A DNA stretch of 64,000 bases from Anabaena catenula FACHB-362 (lineage in GTDB: Bacteria; Cyanobacteriota; Cyanobacteriia; Cyanobacteriales; Nostocaceae). The notes beneath the pieces were generated by a model. It did not search any database and was not told where the DNA came from. It was given only the letters and a program-made list of their open reading frames with translations. The DNA lies in contig NZ_JACJTQ010000028.1 in assembly GCF_014698735.1 (NCBI RefSeq), positions 19,936-83,935 of the forward strand, given 5' to 3'. A program made the position numbers and the translations under genes. Within the stretch, counting starts at the first letter, position 1; the number at the start of each line of letters is the position of its first letter. Positions 41,839 to 51,457 of the stretch are shown piece by piece.

Positions 41839-43947
41839 ATGTCAATAACATCAGCAGATTCCACCCCTTCCTTACAAATTACCGCTTCCCAGGATTTCGC
41901 CTCTTGGTTGGAACAGCAAAACCTCAGTCTAGCCTTTACCACCTACCAAACTAACCGCCTTTTTTTCGTCAGTGGCCAAGCTAACGGCAGACTGAAACTA
42001 CACGAAAGACTATTCGACAAACCAATGGGATTATGTGTAGCCGCAAATCGTCTCTACATGACCACCCGTTACCAAATCTGGGATTTCCATAATCTTCTGG
42101 ATAGTGGGGAAAAATCACAGGAAACAGATCGTCTCTATGTCCCCCGCACTGCTTACACCACAGGTGATGTCAACGCCCATGAAATAGTATTAGACAACTC
42201 CGGAAAAGTAATTTTTGTCAATACCGACTTTAGTTGTTTAGCCACCCTCAGCCCAGACTACAACTTTGTCCCCTTATGGCAACCGCCCTTTATTTCCAAA
42301 CTCGTCGCCGAAGATCGTTGTCATCTGAATGGGTTAGCAATGGTAGAAGGCAAACCCGCTTATGTCACCGCCTGTAGTACCACAGATACAGCCGCCGGGT
42401 GGCGGAATCATCGCCTCAATGGCGGAGTTGTCATCGACGTTGCCCAAAATGAAATCATCGCCACAGGCTTATCCATGCCCCATTCTCCCCGTTGGTATCA
42501 GGGGAAATTATGGTTACTCAATTCTGGCACAGGGGAATTTGGCTACATCCAAGATCATAAATTCCATCCCATCACCTTCTGCCCTGGATTTGTGCGTGGA
42601 TTAGCCTTTTGGCAAAACTTCGCCTTTGTGGGACTATCTCAATTACGTTCCCAGAGTTTCACCGGCTTAACCCTAGAAAAACGCCTCATGTCCGAGGGAA
42701 ATCGTCCCCAATCTGGGTTAATCGTAATTGACTTACAAACAGGTGAACCCCTGCACTGGCTATATTTTCAGAGCGTCATTGAAGAACTATTTGATGTCGT
42801 AGTTCTGCCCGGAGTCCGACAACCCCAACTCATTGGCTTACAAGAAGAAGAAATACAGCGTCTAGTTACATTTCCCAACAGTGGCGGCATTGTCACCACC
42901 AAACCCACCGCCAAGCGTCCCAGTAAGGGCGCAACTCCACCTGTTGCTGGTTTACCGACCTCACCCCCAGCCCCTCTCCTGCAAGGAGAGGGGAGTAATA
43001 GGGATATCTCATCTCAAACCCTACAAGCAGAGGGGAGTATTACTCCCCCCTTCCCTACTAGGGAAGGGGGGCAGGGGGGGTTAGGTCAAACCGTCCGTTA
43101 CCAACGGGTGTATCACCTGAATACTAGCAATGCCCTCACCTACAATCACCTCACCTATCCCAGCCTGCAAAAACGCTGGCAAACTCAACCGCCCCAAGGC
43201 GAATTAACTGGGCTTTCTGCTTCCCTAGACGGTGCAATAGTCGGCTTTGCCATCAGCGAACGCTTAAACCCACAACAAGCCGAAATCATCTCCCTATTCG
43301 TCTTACCCGAATACCGTAATCAAGGAATTGGCACAAAGTTACTCGCCTATTTAGAACGAGAATTAGCCCAACAGGGATGTGTTGAAATCATCCTCAGCTA
43401 TTCAACCAGTACACTCACCAATGTCGCTTTAGAACCGCTACTGCAAAAGCTACATTGGCAACCACCCCAAATTAACTTGGTGCTAGGCAAAACCGCCACA
43501 GAAAAAATTGCCCAAGCACCTTGGTTAAACAAGTATCCCCTACCTCCAGCCTTTGAGGTGTTTCCTTGGTTAGATGCCGGTTTATCCCTGCCGCCTAATG
43601 TCGAGGCACACCGCTTAGAACCCCTAAATAGCTTGGGATTGCGCTATCGGGGGGAGGTAATTGGTTGGGTGTTAACCCATCGGGTAGCACCTGACACAAT
43701 TCGCTACACCACTATTTCAATTGCGGAAGCATTTGAGAAGCGGGGGCGAGGGGTTTCGCTGTTAGCTGAAGCGATTCATCGTCAAGTTAACAGTGGTGTT
43801 CCCTACCTCACGGGTTCGGTTTCTTACCGTTATCCGCGTTTGTTGCAGTTTGTCGAACGACACCTGACACCCTATTTAACTGGGGTAGGGGAAGTGCGAC
43901 AAACGAGTAAGTTGATTAACCCTACACTTGAATCAAGAGAAAACTAA
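41839..43947 (+). CDS. TIGR03032 family protein fused to tandem GNAT domains
   Basis: A 702-residue protein. Residues about 12-350 are the TIGR03032/DUF4915 beta-propeller-like region ('SFASWLEQQNLSLAFTTYQTNRLFFV' type start, 'DVNAHEIVLDNSGKVIFVNTDFSCLA', 'CHLNGLAMVEGKPAYVTACSTTD', 'GWRNHRLNGGVVIDV', 'MPHSPRWYQGKLWLLNSGTGE'). Residues 373-417 are low-complexity and encoded by an inserted hairpin repeat. Residues 453-545 are a GNAT acetyltransferase with the acetyl-CoA loop 'RNQGIGTKLL'; 590-690 look like a second GNAT half ('RGRGVSLLAEAI'). Its stop (43945-43947) is one base before the ATG of the giant gene, so the two are coupled. The acyl acceptor is unknown. Confidence 0.8.
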   Translation: MSITSADSTPSLQITASQDFASWLEQQNLSLAFTTYQTNRLFFVSGQANGRLKLHERLFDKPMGLCVAANRLYMTTRYQIWDFHNLLDSGEKSQETDRLYVPRTAYTTGDVNAHEIVLDNSGKVIFVNTDFSCLATLSPDYNFVPLWQPPFISKLVAEDRCHLNGLAMVEGKPAYVTACSTTDTAAGWRNHRLNGGVVIDVAQNEIIATGLSMPHSPRWYQGKLWLLNSGTGEFGYIQDHKFHPITFCPGFVRGLAFWQNFAFVGLSQLRSQSFTGLTLEKRLMSEGNRPQSGLIVIDLQTGEPLHWLYFQSVIEELFDVVVLPGVRQPQLIGLQEEEIQRLVTFPNSGGIVTTKPTAKRPSKGATPPVAGLPTSPPAPLLQGEGSNRDISSQTLQAEGSITPPFPTREGGQGGLGQTVRYQRVYHLNTSNALTYNHLTYPSLQKRWQTQPPQGELTGLSASLDGAIVGFAISERLNPQQAEIISLFVLPEYRNQGIGTKLLAYLERELAQQGCVEIILSYSTSTLTNVALEPLLQKLHWQPPQINLVLGKTATEKIAQAPWLNKYPLPPAFEVFPWLDAGLSLPPNVEAHRLEPLNSLGLRYRGEVIGWVLTHRVAPDTIRYTTISIAEAFEKRGRGVSLLAEAIHRQVNSGVPYLTGSVSYRYPRLLQFVERHLTPYLTGVGEVRQTSKLINPTLESREN
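42957..43090. repeat. Hairpin repeat element inside the TIGR03032-GNAT reading frame
   Basis: Two perfect hairpins, CCCCTCTCCT-gca-AGGAGAGGGG (42971-42993) and CCCCCCTTCCCTA with its complement (43045-43071), in DNA that elsewhere in cyanobacteria is intergenic (compare 60236-60261). The frame stays open through it. Confidence 0.85.
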
Positions 43948-43948
43948 C

Positions 43949-46900
43949 ATGACTGAACCGAATTTTAACGCCCCAATCACCAACCCCTTCGGAATAACGG
44001 ATGTGGGGGGTGTTGCGTCACCGACCTTTGCCGATATTGATGGCGATGGGGACTTAGATGCTTTTGTGGGTAATATTAATGGCAATACCCTGTTCTACCG
44101 CAACAGTGGAACTGTCGCGGCTCCCATCTTCACCTTGGAAGCCACCAATCCCTTCGGACTGACAAATGTGGGAAATTATGCTGCACCCACCTTTGCCGAT
44201 ATTGATGAGGATGGGGACTTAGATGCTTTTGTGGGTAATTTTGGCGGCGATACCCTGTTCTACCGCAACAGTGGAACTGCCACGGCTCCCACCTTCACCC
44301 TGGAAGCCACCAATCCCTTTGGACTAACAGATGTGGGACTTTCTGCTGCACCCACCTTAGCCGATATTGATGGGGATGGGGACTTGGATGCTTTTGTGGG
44401 TAATATTAATGGCAATACCCTGTTCTACCGCAACAGTGGAACTGTCGCGGCTCCCATCTTCACCTTGGAAGCCACCAATCCCTTCGGACTGACGAATGTG
44501 GGGTTTTATGCGAAACCCACCCTTGCCGATATCGATGGCGATGGGGACTTGGATGCTTTTGTGGGTAATCAGCAGGGCAATACCCTGTTCTACCGCAACA
44601 GTGGAACTGCCACGGCTCCCGCCTTCACGCTGGAAGCCACCAACCCCTTCGGACTGGCGGATGTGGGGTATAATGCTGCACCCACCTTTGCCGATCTCGA
44701 TGGGGATGGGGACTTGGATGCTTTTGTGGGGAATTATGACGGCAATACCCTGTTCTTCGAGAATACATCCGCTACTACCCCAGTCAACAATCCTCCCACC
44801 GCCAATAACGACACTGCTACCATCGGCGAAGATACCTCTCTTGCTGGTAACGTCTTAACCAACGACACTGACCCCGATGCGGGCGATATCTTGACAGTAG
44901 CGGCTGTAAACGGCGTTGCTGCTGATGTCGGCAACCAGATTACCTTGGCATCCGGTGCTTTATTAACCCTCAACACTGACGGCACATACAGTTACAACCC
45001 CAACGCTCAATTTGAATCTTTGGCTGCGGGTCAAACCGCTAGTGATAGCTTCACTTATACTGTCAGTGATGGTCAAGGCGGGACTAGCGATGCTACTGTC
45101 ACCATTACAATTAACGGCGCTGACGAGATTGTAGGCACTGACCCGAATTTTATCGCCCCAATTACCAACCCCTTCGGACTGACAAATGTGGGTTATGTTG
45201 CTGCACCAACCTTTGCCGATATCGATGGCGATGGCGACTTAGATGCTTTTGTGAGTAATAATTACGGCAATACCCTGTTCTACCGCAACAGTGGAACTGC
45301 CACGGCTCCCACCTTCACATTGGAAGCCACCAACCCCTTCGGACTGACGGATGTGGGAAATTCTGCTGCACCCACCTTAGCCGATATCGATGGCGATGGG
45401 GACTTGGATGCTTTTGTGGGTAACTTTCAGGGCAATACCCTGTTCTACCGCAACAGTGGAACTGCCACGGCTCCCACCTTCACATTGGAAGCCACCAACC
45501 CCTTCGGATTAACGGATGTAGGGGACTTTGCTGACCCCACCTTTGCCGATATTGATGGCGATGGGGACTTGGATGCTTTTGTTGGTAATGTTCAAGGCAA
45601 TACCCTGTTCTACCGCAACAGTGGAACTACGGCTGCTCCAACCTTCACCTTGGAAGCCACCAATCCCTTCGGATTAACGGATGTGGGGAATTATGCTGCA
45701 CCCACCTTAGCCGATATCGATGGCGATGGCGACTTGGATGCTTTTGTGGGTAATTCTAGCGGCAATACCCTGTTCTACCGCAACAGTGGAACTGCCTCTG
45801 CTCCCACCTTCACCCTAGAAGCCACCAATCCCTTCGGATTGACTGATGTGGGAATGTATGCTGCACCCACCTTTGCCGATATCGATAACGATGGAGACTT
45901 GGATGCTTTTGTGGGGAATTATGACGGCAATACCGTGTTCTTTGAGAATACATCCGCTAATACCCCAGTCAACAATCCTCCCACCGCCAATAACGACACT
46001 GCTACCATCGGCGAAGATACCTCTGTCACTGGTAACGTCTTAACCAACGACACTGACCCCGATGTCAGCGATATCTTGACAGTAGCGGCTGTAAATGGCG
46101 TTGCTGCTGATGTCGGCAACCAGATTACCTTGGCATCCGGTGCTTTATTAACGCTCAACGCTAACGGCACATACAGTTACAACCCCAATGCTCAATTTGA
46201 ATCTTTGGCTGCGGGTCAAACCGCTAGTGATAGCTTCACTTATACCGTCAGTGATGGTCAAGGCGGGACTAGCGATGCTACTGTCACCATTACAATTAAC
46301 GGTGCTGACGAGATTGTAGGTACTGACCCGAATTTTATCGCCCCAATTACCAACCCTTTCGGATTGACAGATGTGGGACGTTATGCTACACCCACCTTAG
46401 CCGATATTGATAGCGATGGGGACTTGGATGCTTTTGTGGGTGAAAATGATGGCAATACCCTGTTCTACCGCAACACCGGAACTGCGTCTGCACCCACCTT
46501 CACCCTGGAAGCCACCAACCCCTTTGGATTGACAGATTCGGGGTCTTATGTTGCACCCACCTTAGCCGATATCGATGGGGATGGAGACTTAGATGCCTTT
46601 GTCGGTAATGGTGATGGCAATACCCTGTTCTATCGCAACAGTGGAACTGCCTCAGCACCCACCTTCACCCTAGAAGCCACCAATCCCTTCGGACTGACAG
46701 ATGTAGGGTTTTCTGCTGTACCCACCTTTGCCGATATCGATAACGATGGGGACTTGGATGCTTTTGTCGGTAATGATGATGGCAACACCTTGTTCTACCG
46801 CAACAGTGGAACTGCCATGACTCCCGCTTTCACCTTGGAAGCCACCAACCCCTTCGGATTGACAGATGTGGTGGGTTATGCTAAACCCACCTTAGCCGAT

Positions 46901-49900
46901 ATCGATGGGGATGGGGACTTGGATGCTTTTGTCGGTAATCTTGACGGCGATACCCTATTCTACCGCAACGGTGGAACTGCCACGGCTCCCGCCTTCACCC
47001 TGGAAGCCACCAACCCCTTCGGACTAACAAATGTAGGGAGTTCTTCTGCACCCACCTTTGCCGATATCGATGGCGATGGGGACTTGGATGCTTTTGTGGG
47101 TAATTCTGACGGCGAAATCCAGTTCTTCGAGAATCAACCCATTTCTACCCCCACTGTCAGCATCACCGCACAAACTGCCACAGCCAATGAAGGCGGCAGT
47201 AACGGTGTCTATCGCGTCACTCGTACCGATAGCACAGGGGATTTAACCATTAACCTCACCCTTGATGGCGGCAGCACAGCTGCAACTGCTGACTATAGCC
47301 TCAGTGGTGGTAGCGTTACAGTTTCTGGTAATACCTTAACTGTCACCATTGCTGCTGGACAAAGTTTTGTTGACGTTGACTTATCTGCCATTGACGACAT
47401 TGCAGCCGAAGCAGACGAAACCCTCACCCTCAACTTAGATACTGGCACAGGTTACACGGTAGATGGTACCAACAATACCGCCACAGTTACCATTGCTGCC
47501 AACGATACCGTCGTCACCAACACCAACGATTCCGGCGAAGGTTCCTTGCGGCAAGCGATTCTCAACGCCAATGCCTTTGCAGGTGCAGATACAATTACCT
47601 TTGCGGGTAGTGTGTTCGCTGATGCTACACCTGACACCATTATCCTGACTTCTGGGGAATTAGTTATTACTGATGCCTTGACTATTAATGGATTAGGGGC
47701 AAGTAACCTGAGCATCAGTGGCAATAATGCCTCCACTGTTTTGCGTATAGATGATGGTAATAGTAGCAATCAAATTGCCGTAGCAATTAACGAACTGACA
47801 ATTACGGATGGAACGAATAATAATTTCGCTGAAGTTGGTGGTATCTATAACAGAGAAAACCTGACGCTATCCAACAGCACCATCTCTAACAATACTGGGT
47901 TCATCAGCGGCATCGTGAATGATGGTGGCATCCTCAGCCTAACGGGAAGCACTGTCTCTGGCAATAATAATGGGTTCGTGAGTGGTATCTTTAACGCAGG
48001 ATTAGCTACGATTAGCAACAGCACTATCTCTGGCAATAATGGGTTCGCGAGTGGTGGTATCTTTAACGTAGGATTAGCTACAATTACCAGCAGCACCATC
48101 TCTGGCAATACATCAGCAGATAGCGGCGGCGGGATCTACAATGGAGGCGGCACCCTCACCTTAACCAACAGCACTATTACCAATAACACGGCAGACTCCG
48201 ACAATAATGGCAGTGGCAACGGCGGTGGTGTATTCAAGGATGCTGGTACTGTTATTGTTCAAAACACGATCATCGCCGGCAACTTCGATTCTGGTAACGA
48301 AGCCCCGGATATTTCGGGTGCAGTCACAGGCAATGGCAACAACCTCATCGGTAGCTTGACTGGCGCATCTGGCAGCATCGGTACTGGTAGCGATATCACC
48401 TTTGCCTCCGCTGGCATTACCAATATTAACCAAGTCATCGCCGCTCTCGCCGACAACGGCGGTGCCACTTTCACTCACGCGATAGTTTCCGGTTCGGCTG
48501 CTATCAACGCGGGAGACAATACCCTCATCCCTGCGGATGTCACCACAGACCAACGGGGTATAACTCGCACCATTGGCGATACTGTGGATATTGGGTCTTA
48601 TGAATCACCTTTCATCCCCCCAGTTGCCGCCAACGATACTGCCAGCACTGATGAAAATACCCTCGTCAATATCAACGTCTTGGTAAATGACACCGATGCT
48701 AATGGCGACAGTCTGAGTGTGATTAAAGTTAATGGCAACAGCGTCACAGTAAGTACACCAATTACTCTAGCTTCTGGTGCGCTACTTACTCTCAACGCCA
48801 ATGGCACTTTCGACTATGACCCCAACAGTCAATTTGAGTCTTTGGGTGTGGGTGCTACTGCCAGTGATAGTTTCACTTACACAGTCAGCGATAATGGTAA
48901 TGGTGGCACTAGCACAGCCACAGTTAGCCTGACTATCAACGGTGTTAATGATGCGCCAACAGGTTCACCCACTGCAACCTTAAGCAACACAGCAGAAGAT
49001 ACTGCCATCAATATTACTGCGGCTAGCTTATTAACAGGTTTCAGTGATGTCGATGCGGGTGATATCCTCTCAGTTACCAACTTAACTGCGACTAACGGTG
49101 CATTGGTAAATAACAACAATGGGACTTATACCTTCACCCCAACTGCCAACTTTAATGGTGCAGTTAATCTGACTTACGATGTGACTGATGGCACAGCAAC
49201 CTTAACTGGACAAACTCAGACTTTCTCCGTCACCCCCGTTAACGATGCGCCAACAGGTTCACCCACTGCAACCTTAAGCAACACAGCAGAAGATACTGCC
49301 ATCAATATTACTGCGGCTAGCTTATTAACAGGTTTCAGTGATGTCGATGCGGGTGATATCCTCTCAGTTACCAACTTAACTGCGACTAACGGTGCATTGG
49401 TAAATAACAATAATGGGACTTATACCTTCACCCCAACTGCCAACTTTAATGGTGCAGTTAATCTGACTTACGATGTGACTGATGGTACAGCAACCTTAAC
49501 TGGACAAACCCAGACTTTCTCCGTCACCCCCGTTAATGATGCGCCTGTTGCTGTTAATGACAGTGCTTCCACATTCTTTGGTACTACCGTCAACATCGCA
49601 GTTAGTAGCCTACTAGCAAATGATACCGATATAGATAGCACCTCGTTGAGCATTACTGGTGTCAGCGGTGCTACTCACGGTACTGCCGTCCTCAACAATA
49701 ACGGCACAGCCAACAACACCGCAGATGATTTCGTTTCCTTTACCCCAAATCTTCTGTTCTTTGGCAATGCCAGCTTTAATTACACCCTCAGCGATGGTAG
49801 CCTGACTGATGCTGCTACGGTGACTGTGGCTGTTGGTCTGAACATTTCTGGCACTAACCAAGCAGATAACCTGGCTGGTACTAGCGGTAACGACATCATC

Positions 49901-50365
49901 GACGGTGGTAATGGCAACGATACCATCACCGGCGGCGCTGGTGACGATGACCTTTACGGTGGTAATGGTAACGACACCTTGTATGGAGACGGCTTCATGG
50001 ATGGCGGCGCGGGTAACGATACCCTCTACGGTGGTAATGGCAACGATACTCTCTACGGCGGCGCTGGTGTTGATAACCTTTACGGCGGTAATGGCAATGA
50101 CCTGGTTTATGGTGGTATTGGCAGCGATACCCTCACAGGTAACAACGGTAACGATAGATTTGCCTTTGCTGCTGGGGAAGGTACTGATACCATTACTGAC
50201 TTCACTGATGGTAATGATTTAATCGGACTGTATGGTGGTTTAAGCTTCGGGCAACTGAGTTTCTCAGGTAGCAATATCCTGGTAACTTCCACTAGTGAAA
50301 TTTTGGCAACGCTGACTGGTATTAATACCACGACGCTAACTGCTGCTGATTTCGTTAATCTTTAG
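43949..50365 (+). CDS. Giant FG-GAP/cadherin-like/Calx-beta/RTX repeat protein (2138 aa)
   Basis: Starts at ATG 43949 ('MTEPNFNAPITNPFG'), one base after the TIGR03032 stop. Order: three blocks of five 55-residue FG-GAP/VCBS-like repeats ('ADIDGDGDLDAFVGN', residues about 5-1063), the first two followed by a cadherin-like domain ('NNPPTANNDTATIGEDTS'); a Calx-beta domain (about 1066-1180); a right-handed beta-helix region with 'NDSGEGSLRQAILNANA' (about 1184-1550); cadherin/VCBS-like domains (about 1555-1964) including two near-identical 98-residue copies; RTX nonapeptides (about 1966-2077). There is no N-terminal signal, so type I secretion via the RTX tail is likely. It is probably a cell-surface or matrix adhesin. 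Confidence 0.85.
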   Translation: MTEPNFNAPITNPFGITDVGGVASPTFADIDGDGDLDAFVGNINGNTLFYRNSGTVAAPIFTLEATNPFGLTNVGNYAAPTFADIDEDGDLDAFVGNFGGDTLFYRNSGTATAPTFTLEATNPFGLTDVGLSAAPTLADIDGDGDLDAFVGNINGNTLFYRNSGTVAAPIFTLEATNPFGLTNVGFYAKPTLADIDGDGDLDAFVGNQQGNTLFYRNSGTATAPAFTLEATNPFGLADVGYNAAPTFADLDGDGDLDAFVGNYDGNTLFFENTSATTPVNNPPTANNDTATIGEDTSLAGNVLTNDTDPDAGDILTVAAVNGVAADVGNQITLASGALLTLNTDGTYSYNPNAQFESLAAGQTASDSFTYTVSDGQGGTSDATVTITINGADEIVGTDPNFIAPITNPFGLTNVGYVAAPTFADIDGDGDLDAFVSNNYGNTLFYRNSGTATAPTFTLEATNPFGLTDVGNSAAPTLADIDGDGDLDAFVGNFQGNTLFYRNSGTATAPTFTLEATNPFGLTDVGDFADPTFADIDGDGDLDAFVGNVQGNTLFYRNSGTTAAPTFTLEATNPFGLTDVGNYAAPTLADIDGDGDLDAFVGNSSGNTLFYRNSGTASAPTFTLEATNPFGLTDVGMYAAPTFADIDNDGDLDAFVGNYDGNTVFFENTSANTPVNNPPTANNDTATIGEDTSVTGNVLTNDTDPDVSDILTVAAVNGVAADVGNQITLASGALLTLNANGTYSYNPNAQFESLAAGQTASDSFTYTVSDGQGGTSDATVTITINGADEIVGTDPNFIAPITNPFGLTDVGRYATPTLADIDSDGDLDAFVGENDGNTLFYRNTGTASAPTFTLEATNPFGLTDSGSYVAPTLADIDGDGDLDAFVGNGDGNTLFYRNSGTASAPTFTLEATNPFGLTDVGFSAVPTFADIDNDGDLDAFVGNDDGNTLFYRNSGTAMTPAFTLEATNPFGLTDVVGYAKPTLADIDGDGDLDAFVGNLDGDTLFYRNGGTATAPAFTLEATNPFGLTNVGSSSAPTFADIDGDGDLDAFVGNSDGEIQFFENQPISTPTVSITAQTATANEGGSNGVYRVTRTDSTGDLTINLTLDGGSTAATADYSLSGGSVTVSGNTLTVTIAAGQSFVDVDLSAIDDIAAEADETLTLNLDTGTGYTVDGTNNTATVTIAANDTVVTNTNDSGEGSLRQAILNANAFAGADTITFAGSVFADATPDTIILTSGELVITDALTINGLGASNLSISGNNASTVLRIDDGNSSNQIAVAINELTITDGTNNNFAEVGGIYNRENLTLSNSTISNNTGFISGIVNDGGILSLTGSTVSGNNNGFVSGIFNAGLATISNSTISGNNGFASGGIFNVGLATITSSTISGNTSADSGGGIYNGGGTLTLTNSTITNNTADSDNNGSGNGGGVFKDAGTVIVQNTIIAGNFDSGNEAPDISGAVTGNGNNLIGSLTGASGSIGTGSDITFASAGITNINQVIAALADNGGATFTHAIVSGSAAINAGDNTLIPADVTTDQRGITRTIGDTVDIGSYESPFIPPVAANDTASTDENTLVNINVLVNDTDANGDSLSVIKVNGNSVTVSTPITLASGALLTLNANGTFDYDPNSQFESLGVGATASDSFTYTVSDNGNGGTSTATVSLTINGVNDAPTGSPTATLSNTAEDTAINITAASLLTGFSDVDAGDILSVTNLTATNGALVNNNNGTYTFTPTANFNGAVNLTYDVTDGTATLTGQTQTFSVTPVNDAPTGSPTATLSNTAEDTAINITAASLLTGFSDVDAGDILSVTNLTATNGALVNNNNGTYTFTPTANFNGAVNLTYDVTDGTATLTGQTQTFSVTPVNDAPVAVNDSASTFFGTTVNIAVSSLLANDTDIDSTSLSITGVSGATHGTAVLNNNGTANNTADDFVSFTPNLLFFGNASFNYTLSDGSLTDAATVTVAVGLNISGTNQADNLAGTSGNDIIDGGNGNDTITGGAGDDDLYGGNGNDTLYGDGFMDGGAGNDTLYGGNGNDTLYGGAGVDNLYGGNGNDLVYGGIGSDTLTGNNGNDRFAFAAGEGTDTITDFTDGNDLIGLYGGLSFGQLSFSGSNILVTSTSEILATLTGINTTTLTAADFVNL
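48950..49537. repeat. 294-bp tandem duplication in the giant gene
   Basis: Two head-to-tail copies with offset 294 bp (98 codons), differing at only a few bases, each starting 'gatgcgccaacaggttcacc'. They encode 'NDAPTGSPTATLSNTAEDTA...' cadherin-like units. Confidence 0.9.
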
Positions 50366-50427
50366 TATTTCAGCCCTTTAGGGTTCTGGGTGGGGTGATG
50401 GATTTTGTCCTACCTTGAACCATATTT

Positions 50428-50475
50428 CTGCATCTGTGATTTGTGTCTGATGACGCTAACAGGTGCAGTTTTTAT
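50428..50475 (+). terminator. Terminator of the giant gene (family copy 2)
   Basis: CTGCATCTGT pairs with ACAGGTGCAG, followed by TTTTTATTTTT. Sixty bases after the stop. Confidence 0.8.
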
Positions 50476-50489
50476 TTTTGGATTAACCG

Positions 50490-50612
50490 GGCGGTTAGAA
50501 ACCGCGTCTACACAGGCAAAACCCACCTACGTGGGTTTAAAATCCTTGATTTTTCGTTAGTCCGCGCAGGTGGACTTTGTTTGTGTAGCAGCGAATGGAA
50601 TTCGCTGTGTTG
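50490..50612. repeat. Dispersed inverted-repeat element upstream of cysC
   Basis: Contains AACCCACCTACGTGGGTTT (a palindromic hairpin near 50519-50538), 'gtccgcgcaggtggactttg', and CAGCGAAT/ATTCGCTG arms near 50590-50608. This 'gcggttagaaaccgcgtcta...' unit is a familiar Nostocales intergenic repeat. Confidence 0.6.
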
Positions 50613-50657
50613 AGTATAGTGAGAAGACCTGACAAATTAAGCGAAAAATCACGAGTT

Positions 50658-51200
50658 ATGAATCATCAAGGTATAATTATCTGGCTGACAGGTTTAAGTG
50701 GTGCTGGTAAAACAACGATCGCTTTGTCTGTTGCCCAAGAACTACAAACACGCGGTTGCAGAGTAGAATTACTTGACGGTGATGTTGTTCGCACTAATTT
50801 ATCTCAAGGGTTGGGATTTAGTAAAGAAGACCGGAATATAAATGTCCGCCGCATTGGTTTTGTTGCCGATTTACTCAGTCGCAATGGCATAATAGCGATC
50901 ATTGCAGCAATTAGTCCCTATCGCTCAATTCGAGATCATCTCAAACAAACAACAACTAACTTTGTTGAAGTTTATGTTCAAGCTCCCTTATCAGTTTGCG
51001 AATCCCGTGATATAAAAGGACTTTACGCTAAAGCGAGGGCTGGACAAATCCAGAATTTCACAGGTATTTCTGATCCTTATGAAGAACCTTTAAATCCAGA
51101 TATTATTTGTATTACTGATAAGTTTACTGTTGAACAATGTGTTTCTCAAGTAGTTATTTATTTAGAGAAGCAAGGATATATTTCTATCATCAATCATTAA
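50658..51200 (+). CDS. cysC: Adenylylsulfate kinase CysC
   Basis: A 180-residue P-loop kinase that phosphorylates APS to PAPS for sulfate assimilation. Walker A 'GLSGAGKTT' (12-20), 'LLDGDVVRTNLSQGLGFSKEDRNINVRRIGFVADLL', 'AAISPYRSIRD', 'FVEVYVQAPLSVCESRDIKGLYAKARAG' and 'FTGISDPYEEPLNPDI' are all typical. The ATG at 50658 ('MNHQGIIIWLTG') is chosen; the 21 codons upstream in frame are encoded by repeat DNA. It stands alone at the edge of the scarred region. Confidence 0.95.
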   Translation: MNHQGIIIWLTGLSGAGKTTIALSVAQELQTRGCRVELLDGDVVRTNLSQGLGFSKEDRNINVRRIGFVADLLSRNGIIAIIAAISPYRSIRDHLKQTTTNFVEVYVQAPLSVCESRDIKGLYAKARAGQIQNFTGISDPYEEPLNPDIICITDKFTVEQCVSQVVIYLEKQGYISIINH

Positions 51201-51227
51201 TTAAATTAGACATCTCCAAAAAAGATG

Positions 51228-51255
51228 GTAGAGACGTTCCATGTAACGTCTCTAC
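51228..51255. repeat. 28-bp imperfect palindrome (GTAGAGACGTTCC type), copy 2
   Basis: Differs from the perfect palindrome at 22625-22652 by one base ('ccatgtaac' for 'ccatggaac'). Confidence 0.8.
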
Positions 51256-51265
51256 AGGGGTTTCA

Positions 51266-51351
51266 GTATTGCAGGTTTCTCTGCGGCTACAGATTCGATT
51301 ATTGAGATTACTGGTTTTAGTGGTAGTTTGAATAATTTAGCGATCGCGTAA
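51266..51351 (+). pseudogene. 3'-end fragment of an RTX-protein gene
   Basis: Reads 'IAGFSAATDSIIEITGFSG' then 'SLNNLAIA' and TAA, corresponding to the last 28 residues of the 688-residue RTX protein (40575-40660), with substitutions. No upstream coding part is attached; a palindromic repeat lies directly before it. Confidence 0.75.
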
Positions 51352-51457
51352 TTGACATTGATGTGTAGGGGTAACATTTCAAATGTTACCTCCTTTGCCT
51401 GACATAAACTCCTATTTTCTTTAAACTATTCCCTATTCCCTGTTGATGTTATAGTTG

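Noticed and set aside
44496..50331. Many open frames of 60-130 codons in other frames of the giant gene
   Set aside because: They are products of its repetitive, GC-richer composition; they repeat in register with the modules and have no starts or families of their own.
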